Assembly: GCA_907163375.1 (NCBI GenBank)
Contig: CAJQUW010007075.1
Span: forward strand, 310,001 to 374,000
Direction of reading: 5' to 3'
Origin: Prostheceraeus crozeri
Taxonomy: Eukaryota > Platyhelminthes > Polycladida > Euryleptidae
DNA length: 64,000 nucleotides
Shown here: in pieces, positions 21,673-34,632 of the stretch
Position numbering within the stretch: the first letter of the stretch is position 1
How the letters are laid out: each line of letters starts with the position of its first letter
Notes under the pieces: generated by a model
Seen by the model: only the letters and a program-made list of their open reading frames with translations
Told to the model about the DNA's origin: nothing
Database searches by the model: none
Translations under genes and position numbers: made by a program

Positions 21673-24600
21673 CATAAGGCATATATTGCAATACACATAC
21701 ATGTGCGCACTGATATGCATGTACTTATACAATTCACTTGCATACATATACGCCGGGTTGGTATCTCATTATATGATCATGCAGGATGACTTTGTTGGAG
21801 TGGTTTTTGTCGGGGAAGTGGGTTTTGTCGCACATCCGTAGAATGGGTTCCGGGGACTCAAAAAGGACTTTTTTAAGGAACTGCTACAACATTATTATCA
21901 AAAAGGGCAGTTATTCCAATTCCTCTATATTCCTAAAGGTTAATACATATATTATGAAATTTAGTCAATAACATGATTCATTAAAAGTATAACAGTTTTA
22001 CACACATTTGCAATTCTACTTAAATTATAGTTTTACACAACACATGGATCAGATCGGAAGAATTTCTCTGCAAATTCCTCTGATGAATATTTAGCATGAA
22101 TTGGCCCTCGGTAGACCTGTAATTCTGGAATTCAGCTCACTTAGGAGATCGCATTTATATGTCATATCCCCTGATGTAAGTCTCGGAGGCACCAAAATAA
22201 TGTCAGATCCGGATTACAAATTGATCGATTTTTCGAAATAGCATAAAAGCACTAATATATTGAGAGGATCGGAAGTGCGGTGTCGAAGACGTGGAACTAA
22301 ATGAGCTGATTTGATTTAGTAAAGCTATTATCCAAACGATGACTAAGGCACTTAAGCAGTTGGTGGCGTTGATTATGACACGATTTTAGTAAAAAGTCAA
22401 GAAAATTGGCCAAACCGTCTACGTTTCAATTCTCAACACATGTTTACATACTGGATTATTCCACTAAACAAGGAAGATAAATTAGAGGCGAGCACTGTAT
22501 TTTGCAATAAATGCGCGATGGATGAATTGGCCAAAATCTAATTCCACTGGCCAAAGGAAGCGAGTGCAGTAAAACATTGCACAAATTGCCAAAACCTAAT
22601 GAACAGCGGCTTCTTCTGGTCAGGGAATCCTTATTTCAACCACTCTTGATCTTCGACTACAAAATGACTAAATGACGCTGACAGCATGACGCCTGATGTA
22701 AAGATAAAAGGCAACATGACATAAAGTCATGCTGTCAATATGTAGAAAATTCACCATTGCTTGATCGAAATCAAAAATCCAATCTCTCCCTTTTTATGTC
22801 ACCAGGTTTTATTGAAAATAAAATAAAATGACCCGACTCGTTTCGTCTTAAAGACTGTCTCAATGGCACACTGACACGGCTACATGATGCGGGTTATATA
22901 CTCAGTTCTTGGGTTTGATTTCTCCTCACACTAGCTCATGACGTCTATTCATTAAATTAGGCATTTTCGACGCAATCCAGCGAGATTCAGCCATCTTAGT
23001 AGATATTGCCGATTTCTGTTTATCCAAAATACTGCAGTTGAAATAATTAAAAAAACCTCCCGTTCAGTCACCTAATGAAGATGGACTCTAATATCTAAAT
23101 ATACCTGTTTACGGCCTCTGAATTAAAGTACTCTTGTCCATAAATGAAGTGCGCAAAGCATATCATAATGTGTGATATAATAAGACCTCCGGAAGACCTC
23201 GGGAAGTCCTCCGGCATAAGAGCAGATTTACTTGATGATTTGTTCAGGGAAGAATTCACTACTTTCTCAACAATGGAAGTATTTCACTAAGAATGAGTTA
23301 ATAAATGAAAAACTAGAATGCTTTGGAGACTCGCAAAGTGCATATTCTACTCAGCTACGTAGCATGGAGGTCAGCACAGATATAATATTCTTGATGTGTA
23401 ACTTGATAAAATTTCTCCGTTAGGATGCAAAGATCCTACCTATGCTGAATCCATATAGCTTTTCATTAATTGTTGTTCCGAAAAAGATTAACAAATTCTG
23501 TGTAGCTTATGCATGACACCTACATTGAGAAATTGACCTTTAGAGCATAGGTCGCGGTTAGGACACGGACTTACGCAACTGCCCACCCACTGCATGTTTA
23601 AGTGATAAAATTGCATGCATCACTCAAATCAATTAAATCACTTTCAAAGAGCAAGCGCCATGATCGAGATATTTGATTAGGAGCTTGCAAGCACACTGAA
23701 CAGGGCAAATGTATTGATAAATGACGCTATGTGACATTGCACAATAAACATCTGATGGCCTCAAGCGGGTAATCCTTTCTAAAATTAAATTTCATCGCCT
23801 GAATACAAAGCTTTCATCAGCACGAAGCGAATGTTGAAGAGAAGGAGGTCAAGTGGTCAATTGAACAGTTGAATTGTAAATGTGTACATTAAACCACAAA
23901 ACGTACTTCTAAACGAAAAGTTCGATTACCCGAAGACCATGAGTTGGTTGACAATGACTGCAAAGTCAATCAATGTGACAGTTTATAAACTTTCACTAGA
24001 TGAAGCTGAGACTCCTAATTGAGCATCAGTCCATCCACACGGAGTTCTGAAGGGCACTCAGAATTGTCTGGGGTATTTATAAATGCTTGAATCCTTGCGA
24101 GTTAAGTGTTTTTGTTATCGCCCACGTAAATGGCAAGAATTCACAAAATACAGACACAGAATGTAAGATTCAGAACTTAAAACACTCACTGCACTCACTG
24201 TTAATGAAAATAAACTCACTGCAACTGTTAATGAAAATAAACTTTTAAAAATAAATTATTAATTACAATATTTGCTTAATAGTTTTATCAATATATATTT
24301 TATAGACTAACTATGAAAATTTCATCAATAGTATATGATTCATAATCTGTACCGCAATTAATATTCAACTGTGATACCTCAATAAATAGTAATTATAAGA
24401 ATATTAAAATGATAATCATTTTAGTTGTATCTTGTGTTTAGCTATTGCTACCTTTTCTTCTCGTGAACTAACGAAAGAATGCGAAATTCTTACGAATATG
24501 AACGATAAGCGAACATGAACTTAAAAAGCGATTGAACAAGCGAACCATCTGATTTTACATCGATGGAATGCGCTGGTTTAGATGTCTAAGTAATAGAGAA

Positions 24601-25554
24601 ACTGCTTATCTAGCATTCGCATATTGTTTGCATATTTTACTGTTGAAACTCAAGATAGAGTAAGACGAAGTCTTGCGTGTGCCCAACTCACTCAATTCAT
24701 GATTCGCATGTGCGATGATTTATTCAGGATCATCTATAAAATCTTATGTTCCAACAGGGGACAAACCCACAGACACAGACCCCTTATCCAATGGACTAAA
24801 AGTGACCCGCTAAGGCGCACACCTTTTGCAAGTAACTTTTCGTATTGAGATAGACAAAAAGGTAACTATCCTTTGTTTTATGGTCGAATTTCCATCAAAG
24901 CTAGTATACAAATGAAGACAAGTACTTCGGCGACCCGCGCCTTCAAAGGTCGATACAACTAGGTGAACTAGATTTGGTCCACCTAGTTCTATCAACATTT
25001 GAAGTTTCCCGTGATCAACTAAAGAAGTAACTTTTCATCACATCAACACACTCTAAGATTTATCCATGATTTGCGGCGATTCTGATGTGCCATAATGTCA
25101 GCCAGATGTCTGAGGCTGACTGCTCCCTCCACCCCATTTACTTCGCCGCCACATCACTATGTCATTTACTACAATCAAACTATTTGATAAGAAATATCGC
25201 ATTTCCATGTGATAACTATTTTCATCCAGTGCAAAGTTCAATGAATGACTCAGAGTTATTCGAAGTATGTGCGTGTACTGATTTGAATCAGGTCTACCAA
25301 GTAAGACTATCTCATTTGAGGTTATTTATGTATTCGTGAAACATCAGACACGTCAGCGATCCTATCATTTTGACAGTAATGCACTGCCACACTTAACTGC
25401 TGTCACCCAGAGAGTTGGCTTTCTAATTCTGCACTTGTACTTATGCCTTATGTAAGATGAAGACACGGTGGGCGAAATCTATATGATCAAGTAGAAAAGT
25501 TAAATTGATGTTACAGACAAAGTTTCAATCTCCAATATACACCATAGTCTCATG
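21673..25554. other. No recognised gene; one weak tRNA-like SINE candidate
   Basis: Intronic. At 22860-22945 an A-box-like CAATGGCACACTGAC and a B-box-like GGGTTTGATTTCTCC sit at tRNA spacing, which may be a diverged SINE head. Otherwise AT-rich with no domain seen. A patch at 23700-24120 is unremarkable. Confidence 0.35.
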
Positions 25555-26905
25555 TAGTGATCACAATCCCGGGATTGGGATCCGGGATCCCGGGATTGAT
25601 GCGGTGAAAAATTTTGTGATAATTATTGAACAATATGCACCGTCTTACCGTCTAGCTCGTAATACTAGAATAATACTATAAAACGTGGATACAGCACTAA
25701 TAGAGATAATCAAATTTATTTACATTTCAGATCAAAATTATGACTGTTCGCATTCGAGTTAACCATCAACCATGGACTTCTAAATAGTATAGTGTCTAGT
25801 ATGGAGCCATATACCAGCAGTATATTTAGAAGTCCATGCATCAATATATATACAGGACAAATAAGAAAACCCAGACTTGTGCATTATTTGACCATAAAAG
25901 TTGAATAAGTAAGTATAAGACCGAAAGCCGCTACTAATTTTTGCATCAATAATTCATCTTCCTTTTATCTAAGTCTGCATCAAGCACTTTAGTAATTCTT
26001 TTATCAAGTATTGTAAATAGTCTTTTAACGATTGTGCTATTTTAACATTTTTCTTTTTGTGCATATCATTATTCATTGGCGTATGATATATTGCATATCT
26101 TTACCTTTTCGATATTGTCCTCGTATATACATTCTGTAAGGTTCACAGAATCTGTAAAGCAGTGAACTAATAAAGCTATTCTATTCTATTCTCTTCTATT
26201 CAGCATATAATCATGGTCGGATGAGGCCTAATCATAATCTAAAGACAAGGTCATCGAATGTCTACAGTTGTTGAAGACTTCAAAACATGCATAAAAGTGT
26301 GAATAAATTGAGCTCAGGTACACTATCATCGAAGACACGTTCACAGCTACATTCGATGATATAATAATTTCTCTTGATAACACTTCATGTACGAGAAGAA
26401 AATATTTAAGTCTTATTAGCTTTAATGATACTGCCTGCCACTAACATTTTCAATTGATTCATTTAACTTGTTTTGTTGAAGATGTGCAAGCACATGTCCA
26501 TTGTACTATAAAGTATGTAATAATGTATATTAGCAATTAATTATCTCAGGCGACAACTTACGATCAATTTACCTTTACCTTCTGCGAGTCTCATATTTTC
26601 TGGATAGGCAATGCATTTAAATTACATCATTGCCACTTTTGGACTGTGAATTCATCCAATGTGAACAATTAAATTAGTTGTACTCAATTAATTGTTAGTA
26701 CAATGCAAAGGCAGCAAATATATCGACACAGTGAGCAAGTAATAAGTGCCTACACGCATACTGCATCCAGGACAGTGGTATGCATGACATGTGGTTTACA
26801 ATGCAATAATACACTGAACACCTAGAAATTTCGAGATCTCGGTATTGACCCCTAATTCAGGTCGGGATCCCGGGATCAGAAATAGTCCGGGATTTGTGAT
26901 CCCTA
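25555..26905. mobile_element. Non-autonomous hAT-like element, 1.35 kb
   Basis: Ends TAGTGATCACAATCCCGG and, inverted, TAGGGATCACAAATCCCGG, followed inward at both ends by GGGATCCCGGGAT-type palindromic blocks. The flanking 8-mers are GTCTCATG (25547-25554) and GTTACATG (26906-26913), six of eight identical, as expected for an old hAT duplication. No transposase is seen. A LINE-type 3' tail is nested inside. Confidence 0.78.
26120..26205 (+). mobile_element. LINE/SINE 3' tail nested in the hAT-like element
   Basis: AATAAAGCTATTCTATTCTATTC: a polyadenylation-like signal running into short CTATT repeats, the usual 3' end of some non-LTR retrotransposons. The 5' limit is unclear. Confidence 0.5.
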
Positions 26906-26913
26906 GTTACATG

Positions 26914-28018
26914 CTCTCTCGATAAGTTGACAAGTGATGTTGAGACCTTTTCGTTCTAGCCAGAGAATACGTCACAGTAATTTTTGCAAGACTGAGTTGA
27001 TATCCAACCACATAGCCAACACTAGCATTCTTTCAAATGCAACTGATAGGCAGAGAACGAAGGGACGTATTGTTTTAATTATCTACCATGTGTTTCCTTG
27101 TGCATACAGTGAAATAGCAGATGTTGTTAATGTCGCAGTCTATGTGAAACTCGACGAGAATTATCAAGTTCGATGAATTTTCTAACATCTAAATTGATTT
27201 TCTACACAAAATGGTGGTTCTATTACTTTTTTCAGACAGTTTACTTTTCGTCGGATGATATTTGTGAATGACGACATTCAATGGACGTACAAGATATATT
27301 ATGACTGGATTATGGTAGAAAGCTGTTGTGCCATGGTCTATGGGGGGGGGGCGGAGTTAGAATTCTCTGATACGACAGCCAAACCGACAACCCACTGCTT
27401 CGGTGTCAAGATATTTATGCTATCCGCTAGATTGTGGTATAACAGTATATTAATTCAATTGTTAATCGAAGAGTAAGTACCACTGTTAATGAAAAAAATT
27501 AATTAATTTAAATAATTGTCAAAAATTCAAATTATTGTGTTCGATAAAATGTCAGAATAGATCCACACTACCATTTAAAATCCATGATTGGTTGTCTATA
27601 AAATAGTCTGAAAGAAACTGGAACAGGAAAAAGGAATTTCCGTCATTTGCTAATTGATGCATTGGCCAAGGACTCTTTCTTCTTCTTGAGATAGGATCGG
27701 CAATAATTGTAAAGTCTCTCACTGACTAACTGCAGAAGTCACGAAACACATAAGGATGAGAAATAGGACGTCCTAATTTTAACAATTTTAAATTCTAAAA
27801 TGAAGACCGGATTGCAACGAACTCCTATTAGGGCCTACAGGCTACAATGCTGAAGGATGGAGTCGTCAGTAGGAAACTCGAGCACGGTTCACGCAAGTAG
27901 AGATTGAGAACGGGGTTTCGAAAGAAGAAATCAGACTCTCCGACCGAAAATTAACGTTGGATGACAATTGAAACATCAAAAGACGAGAATGCGAATTGTT
28001 CATTGACAATATACTTAC
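26914..28018. other. No recognised gene
   Basis: SARM1 intron. Short frames only, and a G8 run at 27344. The last stretch before 28018 is the start of intron 2, downstream of the exon donor. Confidence 0.4.
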
Positions 28019-28147
28019 CGCAGTTTTGCCTTGTTGTTTCTTGATAATCGCTTCCATGGCAAAATGAAAAGCCACCAAGGCTTGAACTTCTTCACGATCG
28101 GATTTGAGAGCAGGAACCAGTCGATGGAGCCATCCTTTGCTACGACC
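28019..28147 (-). CDS. SARM1: SARM1-like gene, second visible exon (end of ARM domain)
   Basis: Exon of 129 bases (43 codons), phase 0 at both ends, with acceptor TTTTTCAG and donor GTAAGT. It encodes [18 protein letters not shown] and then an ARM helix ending [12 protein letters not shown]. In SARM1 proteins the same place holds a 'LQRLVPLL...AEAAIKSLQGKT' type segment, so length and order match. It joins in frame to the ARM exon 24.3 kb upstream (52404) and the ARM/SAM exon 19.7 kb downstream (8362). Its size and symmetry would allow it to be skipped without a frameshift, although skipping would delete an ARM repeat. A minus-strand SINE lies 50 bases upstream in the intron. Confidence 0.87.
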
Positions 28148-28197
28148 CTGAAAAACAAGGAATTGCGTTTCTTATGTGAAATGATGACTTAACTCCA

Positions 28198-28374
28198 CTT
28201 CTCCCCCTTACTGGGGCTTGGACGGTGCTGACACACTCAGACTCTTGTCTGAAGTGTTGTGATCTTTTAGTCCGGATGCACTTCCTGACGACTTCCAATG
28301 ACACTCGGGGCTCGATCTCAGGACCGAAAGATCGCTAGGCCAAGCACTTAACCACTGTGCCACGGAGACCACCG
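28198..28374 (-). mobile_element. SINE, main family
   Basis: Reverse-strand copy: GTGGTCTCCGTGGCACAGTG, GGTCCTGAGATCGAGCCCC, body GTGCATCCGGACTAAAAG, and 3' part CAGCACCGTCCAAGCCCCAG. It lies 50 bp upstream of the second visible SARM1 exon. Confidence 0.92.
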
Positions 28375-29149
28375 AGACCAATTGTCAATTGTGTTTATGT
28401 GCTGCAAACTTCAACCAAATCGGTTTACAGTACTCCTAACCACCCTGTGAGTGGCTTACATTGCTTCTAATCAGCTGATGAGAGTCAAAATGTTCGTTGT
28501 TCACCCCTACCAAGACCAGTCTTCTTTGGCTTCATGGGGGATGGGGAGCCTCTTTATATGGTTTGTAAACTGTGGTCGCGATCAATAACTCAAAAATCCA
28601 CCCGAGTTTTCGCACTTTTCTAAGTCTTCCCCGGACTCCATAGCGCTTCCACCTTCCTTCACCTTTTTAATAATCTTTTCATGACTGTAATGTTTTCTAC
28701 ATGTTTTTTCATACCGCTACGTTTCGCTATCTTTCCCAAAATTACAATTTAAAGACTCAGACATTTCAAATAAAAAATATTTATGAAAGAAACGCCTACA
28801 CAATAACGAAATGCTTAATCTCTTACTCCCGATTTTCTGAATATCACTATTTTAACACATGTTCATAGAGCTGACAACGGATCACATGAGTGACCAGTGA
28901 GCCGGGTGACACGGACAGCCTATGACCCGTGACCCACATTTATAGATGTTGAATTTATATCTAATTCAATCATGAGTTAGTGTATGTTTAACAGCTCATC
29001 ATCAGTCTAGCATGCATGCATATCAAGAAAAAGATTAGAGTGAAAGAACCCTAAAAATAAATGCAATTGTTCATGAAAAGATGATGCAAGGTTTTACAAG
29101 AATGCAGAACAGAATCTGATAATAATACACGTAGCCTACAATTAACATG
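28375..29149. other. No recognised gene
   Basis: SARM1 intron sequence between the SINE and the minisatellite. No coding or repeat signal stands out. Confidence 0.4.
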
Positions 29150-31946
29150 AAGGTCGATCAGTCTCATGTTGAGAAGGACGATCAGTCTCATGCTGAGAAG
29201 GTCGATCATTCTCATGCTGAGAAGGCCGATCATTCTCATACTGAGAAGGCCGATCAGTCTCATGCTGAGAAGGCCGATCAGTCTCATGTAAAAAGGTCGA
29301 TCAGTCTCATGCTGAGACGGTCGATCAGTCTCATGTTGAGAAGGTCGATCAGTCTCATGCTGAGAAGGCCGATCAGTCTCATGCTGAGAAGGTCGATCAG
29401 TCTCATGCTGAGAAGGCCGATCAGTCTCATGCTGAGACGGTCGATCAGTCTCATGCTGAGAAGGCCGATCAGTCTCATGCTGAGAAGGTCGATCAGTCTC
29501 ATGCTGAGAAGGCCGATCAGTCTCATGCTGAGAAGGTCGATCAGTCTCATGCTGAGAAGGTCGATCAGTCTCATGCTGAGAAGGTCGATCAGTCTCATGC
29601 TGAGAAGGTCGATCAGTCTCATGCTGAGAAGGTCGATCAGTCTCATGCTGAGAAGGCCGATCAGTCTCATGCTGAGAAGGCCGATCAGTCTCATGTTGAG
29701 AAGGCCGATCAGTCTCATGCTGAGAAGGTCGATCAGTCTCATGCTGAGAAGGTCGATCAGTCTCATGCTGAGAAGGTCGATCAGTCTCATGCTGAGAAGG
29801 TCGATCAGTCTCATGCTGAGAAGGTCGATCAGTCTCATGCTGAGACGGTCGATCAGTCTCATGCTGAGAAGGGCCGATCAGTCTCATGCTGAGAAGGTCG
29901 ATCAGTCTCATGCTGACGATCAGTCTCATGCTGAGAAGGTCGATCAGTCTCATGTTGAGAAGGTCGATCAGTCTCATGCTGAGACGGTCGATCAGTCTCA
30001 TGCTGAGAAGGTCGATCAGTATCATACTGAGAAGGCCGATCAGTCTCATGCTGAGAAGGTGGATCAGTCTCATGCTGAGAAGGCCGATCAGTCTCATGCT
30101 GAGAAGGCCGATCAGTCTCATGCTGAGAAGGTCGATCAGTCTCATGCTGAGAAGGTCGATCAGTCTCATGTTGAGGTCGATCAGTCTCATGCTGAGACGG
30201 TCGATCAGTCTCATGCTGAGACGGTCGATCAGTCTCATGCTGAGAAGGTCGATCAGTCTCATGCTGAGAAGGTCGATCAGTCTCATGCTGAGAAGGTCGA
30301 TCAGTCTCATGCTGAGAAGGGCGATCAGTCTCATGATGAGAAGGTGAATCAGTCTCATGCTGAGAAGGCCGATCAGTCTCATGCTGAGAAGGTCGATCAG
30401 TCTCATGCTGATACCGGCGATCAGTCTCATGTAAAAAAGGTCGACTAGATGTTGAGAAGGTCGATCAGTCTCATGCTGAGACGGTCGATCAGTCTCATGT
30501 TGAGAAGGTCGATCAGTCTCATGCTGAGAAGGCCGATCAGTCTCATGCTGAGAAGGTCGATCAGTCTCATGCTGAGAAGGCCGATCAGTCTCATGTTGAG
30601 AAGGTGGATCAGTCTCATGTTGAGAAGGCCGATCAGTCTCATGCTGAGACGGTCGATCAGTCTCATGCTGAGACGGTCGATCAGTCTCATGCTGAGACGG
30701 TCGATCAGTATCATGCTGAGAAGGCCGATCAGTCTCATGCTGAGAAGGTCGATCAGTCTCATGCTGAGAAGGTCGATCAGTCTCATGCTGAGACGGTCGA
30801 TCAGTCTCATGCTTAGACGGTCGATCAGTCTCATGCTGAGAAGGCTGATCCGTCTCATGCTGAGAAGGTGGATCAGTCTCATGCTGAGAAGGCCGATCAG
30901 TCTCATGCTGAGAAGGCCGATCAGTCCCATGCTGAGAAGGTCGATCAGTCTCATGTTGAGAAGGTCGATCAGTCTCATGTTGAGAAGGTCGATCAGTCTC
31001 ATGCTGAGAAGGTCGATCAGTCTCATGTTGAGAAGGCCGATCAGTCTCATGATGAGAAGGTGGATCAGTCTCATGATGAGAAGGTCGATCAGTCTCATGC
31101 TGAGACGGTCGATCATTCTCATGCTGAGAAGGCCGATCATTCTCATGCTGAGAAGGCCGATCAGTCCCATGCTGAGAAGGTCGATCAGCCCCATGCTGAG
31201 ACGGTCGATCAGTCTCATGCTGAGACGGTCGATCAGTATCATGCTGAGAAGGTCGATCAGTCTCATGCTGAGAAGGTCGATCAGTCTCATGCTGAGACGG
31301 TCGATCAGTCTCATGCTGAGAAGGTCGATCAGTCTCATGTTGAGAAGGCCGATCAGTCTCATGCTGAGAAGGCCGATCATTCTCATGCTGAGAAGGTCGA
31401 TCAGTCTCATGTTGAGAAGGCCGATCAGTCTCATGCTGAGACGGTCGATCAGTCTCATGCTGAGACGGTCGATCAGCATCATGCTGAGAAGGCCGATCAG
31501 TCTCATGCTGAGACGGTCGATCAGTCTCATGCTGAGACGGTCGATCAGTCTCATGCTGAGATGGTCGATCAGTATCATGCTGAGAAGGGCCGAACAGTTC
31601 TCATGATGAGAAGGGATCAGTCTTCCTGCTGAGAAGGTCGATCAGTCCCATGCTGAGAAGGTCGATCAGTCTCATGCTGAGAAGGTCGATCAGTCTCATG
31701 CTGAGACGGTCGATCAGTCTCATGCTGAGAAGGTCGATCAGTCTCATGCTGAGAAGGTCGATCAGTCTCATGCTGAGACGGTCGATCAGTCTCATGCAGA
31801 GAAAGCCGATCCGTCTCATGCTGAGAAGGCCGATCAGTCTCATGCTGAGAAGGTCGATCAGTCTCATGCTGAGAAGGTCGATCAGTCTCATGTTGAGAAG
31901 GTGGATCAATCTCATGTTAAAAAGGTCGATCAGTCTAATATTGAGG
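29150..31946. repeat. 24-bp minisatellite, about 116 copies (2.8 kb)
   Basis: The monomer is GTCGATCAGTCTCATGCTGAGAAG with a few recurring variants: GTC/GCC/GTG before GAT, ATGCTGAG/ATGTTGAG, and AGAAGG/AGACGG. Each unit contains TCTCA-TGC-TGAGA, a 5-bp stem with a 3-base loop, and the palindrome GATC. Since 24 is divisible by three, stops are rare and long frames open on both strands (for example repeats of DQSHAEKV on plus and MRLIDLLS on minus). Length changes near 29874, 29915, 30172, 30440 and 31595-31630 break any one frame, so it is unlikely to be coding. It lies in the intron between the first two visible SARM1 exons, 1 kb from the nearer one. Confidence 0.97.
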
Positions 31947-32811
31947 ATACCTGATCCAAGACGGCGTCCGGTCAGAAAAAGTTCTGACAACAATTATATG
32001 ATAATTCTATCAGACGTGTGTTCCCCATGAAGTTCACGATATCCTTCATCAGTTCTTCCATTCCTAGAATCATATTTAGAAACAGAACATGCATTCTCAA
32101 TATTATTTATTATAATTTCAGATAGACATCATATCTGATGGAACATTGTGAAAGCTTTTAAATCTTATTCATGAAACATCATGATCGAATTGCTCTTAGA
32201 CAAACGCATTTTAAATCAACAGAAACGAGGACAAAAGTCGATAAGACAAAACCAAATATCAGACACAGCAGCATCAAACAGTCACATATTTTTCACATGC
32301 TCTGTCATGGACGCGTACGCGCATTTCCAAAATCAAAGTCAGTTTCTCATCTAATATTCATCTGTTAAGAGGTGAAACTATCTTCATGCTCTCCACACTC
32401 AAACGGTGAACATAGTTTACATTAAAATCGTGATATCCAGAATATTTAGAAAAAGAATTTCAAATTTCTCTTCAACATTTTGTAAAACCAATAAGATGAG
32501 CATTTCCGAAAGTTAGTGATAATTTAGCAAATATTCTCTCATCAAGCTGAGCGAGACCGCGAAGATTATACATTATCATAATCAAATAAATTGGACGATT
32601 CTCTCAGTGGCATCGGAGTGGGAACTTGGCCGGACCTGAATTTTGGGAAAACGATAGGGCCATCGATTTACTAGAACATTTTTCTTAATGCGCTCTTGAC
32701 CATAACAGTTCCCTTATACTTCTTTTGAAGCACAATCAAGCTTCATTTGCTCGCTCTGTAACCTTGACTATCATGACGTACGCTTGTATTAATAAACAAT
32801 GGTCTATAGCG
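31947..32811. other. No recognised gene
   Basis: Intronic AT-rich sequence after the minisatellite. Nothing supportable. Confidence 0.4.
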
Positions 32812-32992
32812 GTTGACCAAGCACAGTGGTTAAGTGCTTGGCCTAGCGATCTTTCGGTACAGAGAAGTGTTATTGGAAGTCGTCAGGAAGGGCATCGGGG
32901 CTAGACGATTAGAACTCTCCGAATAAAAGTCTGAATATGTCAGTACCGTCCAAGACTCCAGTATGGGAGGTAGTGACATTAAACCATCATTT
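32812..32992 (+). mobile_element. SINE, main family, with an internal deletion
   Basis: AAGCACAGTGGTTAAGTGC, GGCCTAGCGATCTTTCGGTA, then the B-box region is mostly missing before GTGTTATTGGAAGTCGTCAG, GGAAGGGCATCGGGGC, CAGTACCGTCCAAG and GTGACATTAAACC. Confidence 0.88.
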
Positions 32993-34540
32993 CTTTCCAT
33001 GTGATGGCTAGGATATGACCTTCTGTGACATGCACGTAAAATTATCCACAAAAGAATTATGTTATACAATTACTTAGTTGCTTCGTTATTTATTTATATT
33101 CCTTTATCATCCACACTCTTCTCTCTTTGATTATCTGCTTCTTTTCCTTTGATCATCTGCTGAAGCACACCTTTATTGTTTTGGCTCGTCCTCTTCCCTC
33201 AAGCTTTGATAGAAAAAAATGAATGATGAGTGACTGTATTAATGCCTTAAAGACCAGCGCGTTCATGAAAGACAGTTTCTGTGAGATATGACGTAATTTT
33301 CACAGTACATCTATACTCGATTGTGGGAATAAGCTATTGATAACATGAAATTTTCCTTTGCGGGCGTGAGTCATAATAGCCTTTTGAAAAGTAATCACGT
33401 ACTTGCATATTTCGGATAATGAACGAACACGTATGTGTACGAATATGAATACATGCGCTCACTTTATTAACTAAGAATTGCACTCAGTTGGTGGCTAAAT
33501 GTATACACGCAGGAGCTTATGAATGCGAGTGAAAATTGAACTGTTATCAATGAATATTCAAACAGCTATACAACAACTGTATTGAAGTGGTTAGCAACTT
33601 CAAATAAAACGATCCGAAGTCCGAAAAATAGTTACAGTTCTCACTCTGATGGTTGGCATACACTATTTTCAGTAGCACTGAAATCGACTTTTTACTTTTG
33701 TAAATAAAAGGAGGAATAGGAATGATTGCGCACAACTGAAGATAATGATCCTGCCACACAACTTCAACATCCACGTCTAGTAGCGGATGTTCCGTCTAGA
33801 CTTAACAAGTAAATATTGCTCAATGTCTATGATCACAATTTTCTCCAGTATCTACTAATCATTTAGAATTGATGATCAAGCAGATTCTTGCATGAGCCGC
33901 TCTGCAACTATAACTTCCACACATTCTCTATGGATTTCAAATCATTCAGAGGAAGTAATTCTTCAACTTGTGTTTTTAATAGAAATGGGAAGAAATCTAC
34001 AATATGTTATGATGAAGCGTTAGTTCGTTGAAGATCCAATTCAGTCACTAAATCAATCCCAACTCAAACTGACAACAAATCTGTTTGCATAGTTCCTGAA
34101 AAATTCATTTCATATCATTCGAATGTCGCGTAAAATGCGCAGCGGCTTCTCTTCATGCTTTCCATTGCTCCGGATTGCCAAGAGTGAATGAGGAAGAGAT
34201 ACGTATGTCTACACACTGAAATTATATCGACTGTGTCAGTGGCTAAGTATGAAAGCACTTAATATACACTGCAATCCACATCTTATTTACAGAGTGTCTC
34301 AAAATAGTGCAAATTTTCATTTGAGACAGAACAGACGTCCGAAGACTACATGCCGCGCATACATAAAATATATACAATATACATGTATTTTTACATTGAG
34401 AAAAAGAAGATAACATATTGAGATTTTAGTATGTACGATAACAAATTATCCTCTACCTTCGTTTACTATTACAGCATCATTGAATATCCGAAGAGACTGT
34501 CAACTGCTAAGTCAATAAAAGACATCAACACCCTTGATTC
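32993..34540. other. No recognised gene
   Basis: Intronic. Short open frames only, no domain seen. Confidence 0.4.
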
Positions 34541-34632
34541 CCCGAACGCACTCGCCTGACCCAGGAATCGAACCGAAATCCGCGGTGGCGACGAGCTTGT
34601 ACACTCTTCACTAGGCCACACCGGAGGCACAA
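34541..34632 (-). mobile_element. tRNA-like SINE head (different family)
   Basis: On the minus strand: an A-box-like TGTGGCCTAGTGAAGAG, then GGATTTCGGTTCGATTCCTGG, a near-consensus B box. No clean acceptor stem, so it is a SINE head or tRNA relic, not a tRNA gene. Confidence 0.6.

Noticed and set aside
23790-23850. CTGATGA on the minus strand followed by a possible stem and GATGAAA
   Set aside because: The GAAA is displaced from the stem and no stem I is visible, so it is not a credible hammerhead.
29051-31632. Very long open frames on both strands (up to about 459 codons) with octapeptide repeats
   Set aside because: They are produced by the 24-bp minisatellite because 24 is divisible by three. 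Frames are open on both strands at once and single-base length changes break each of them.
34541-34632. Possible tRNA gene
   Set aside because: Good B box but no acceptor stem.
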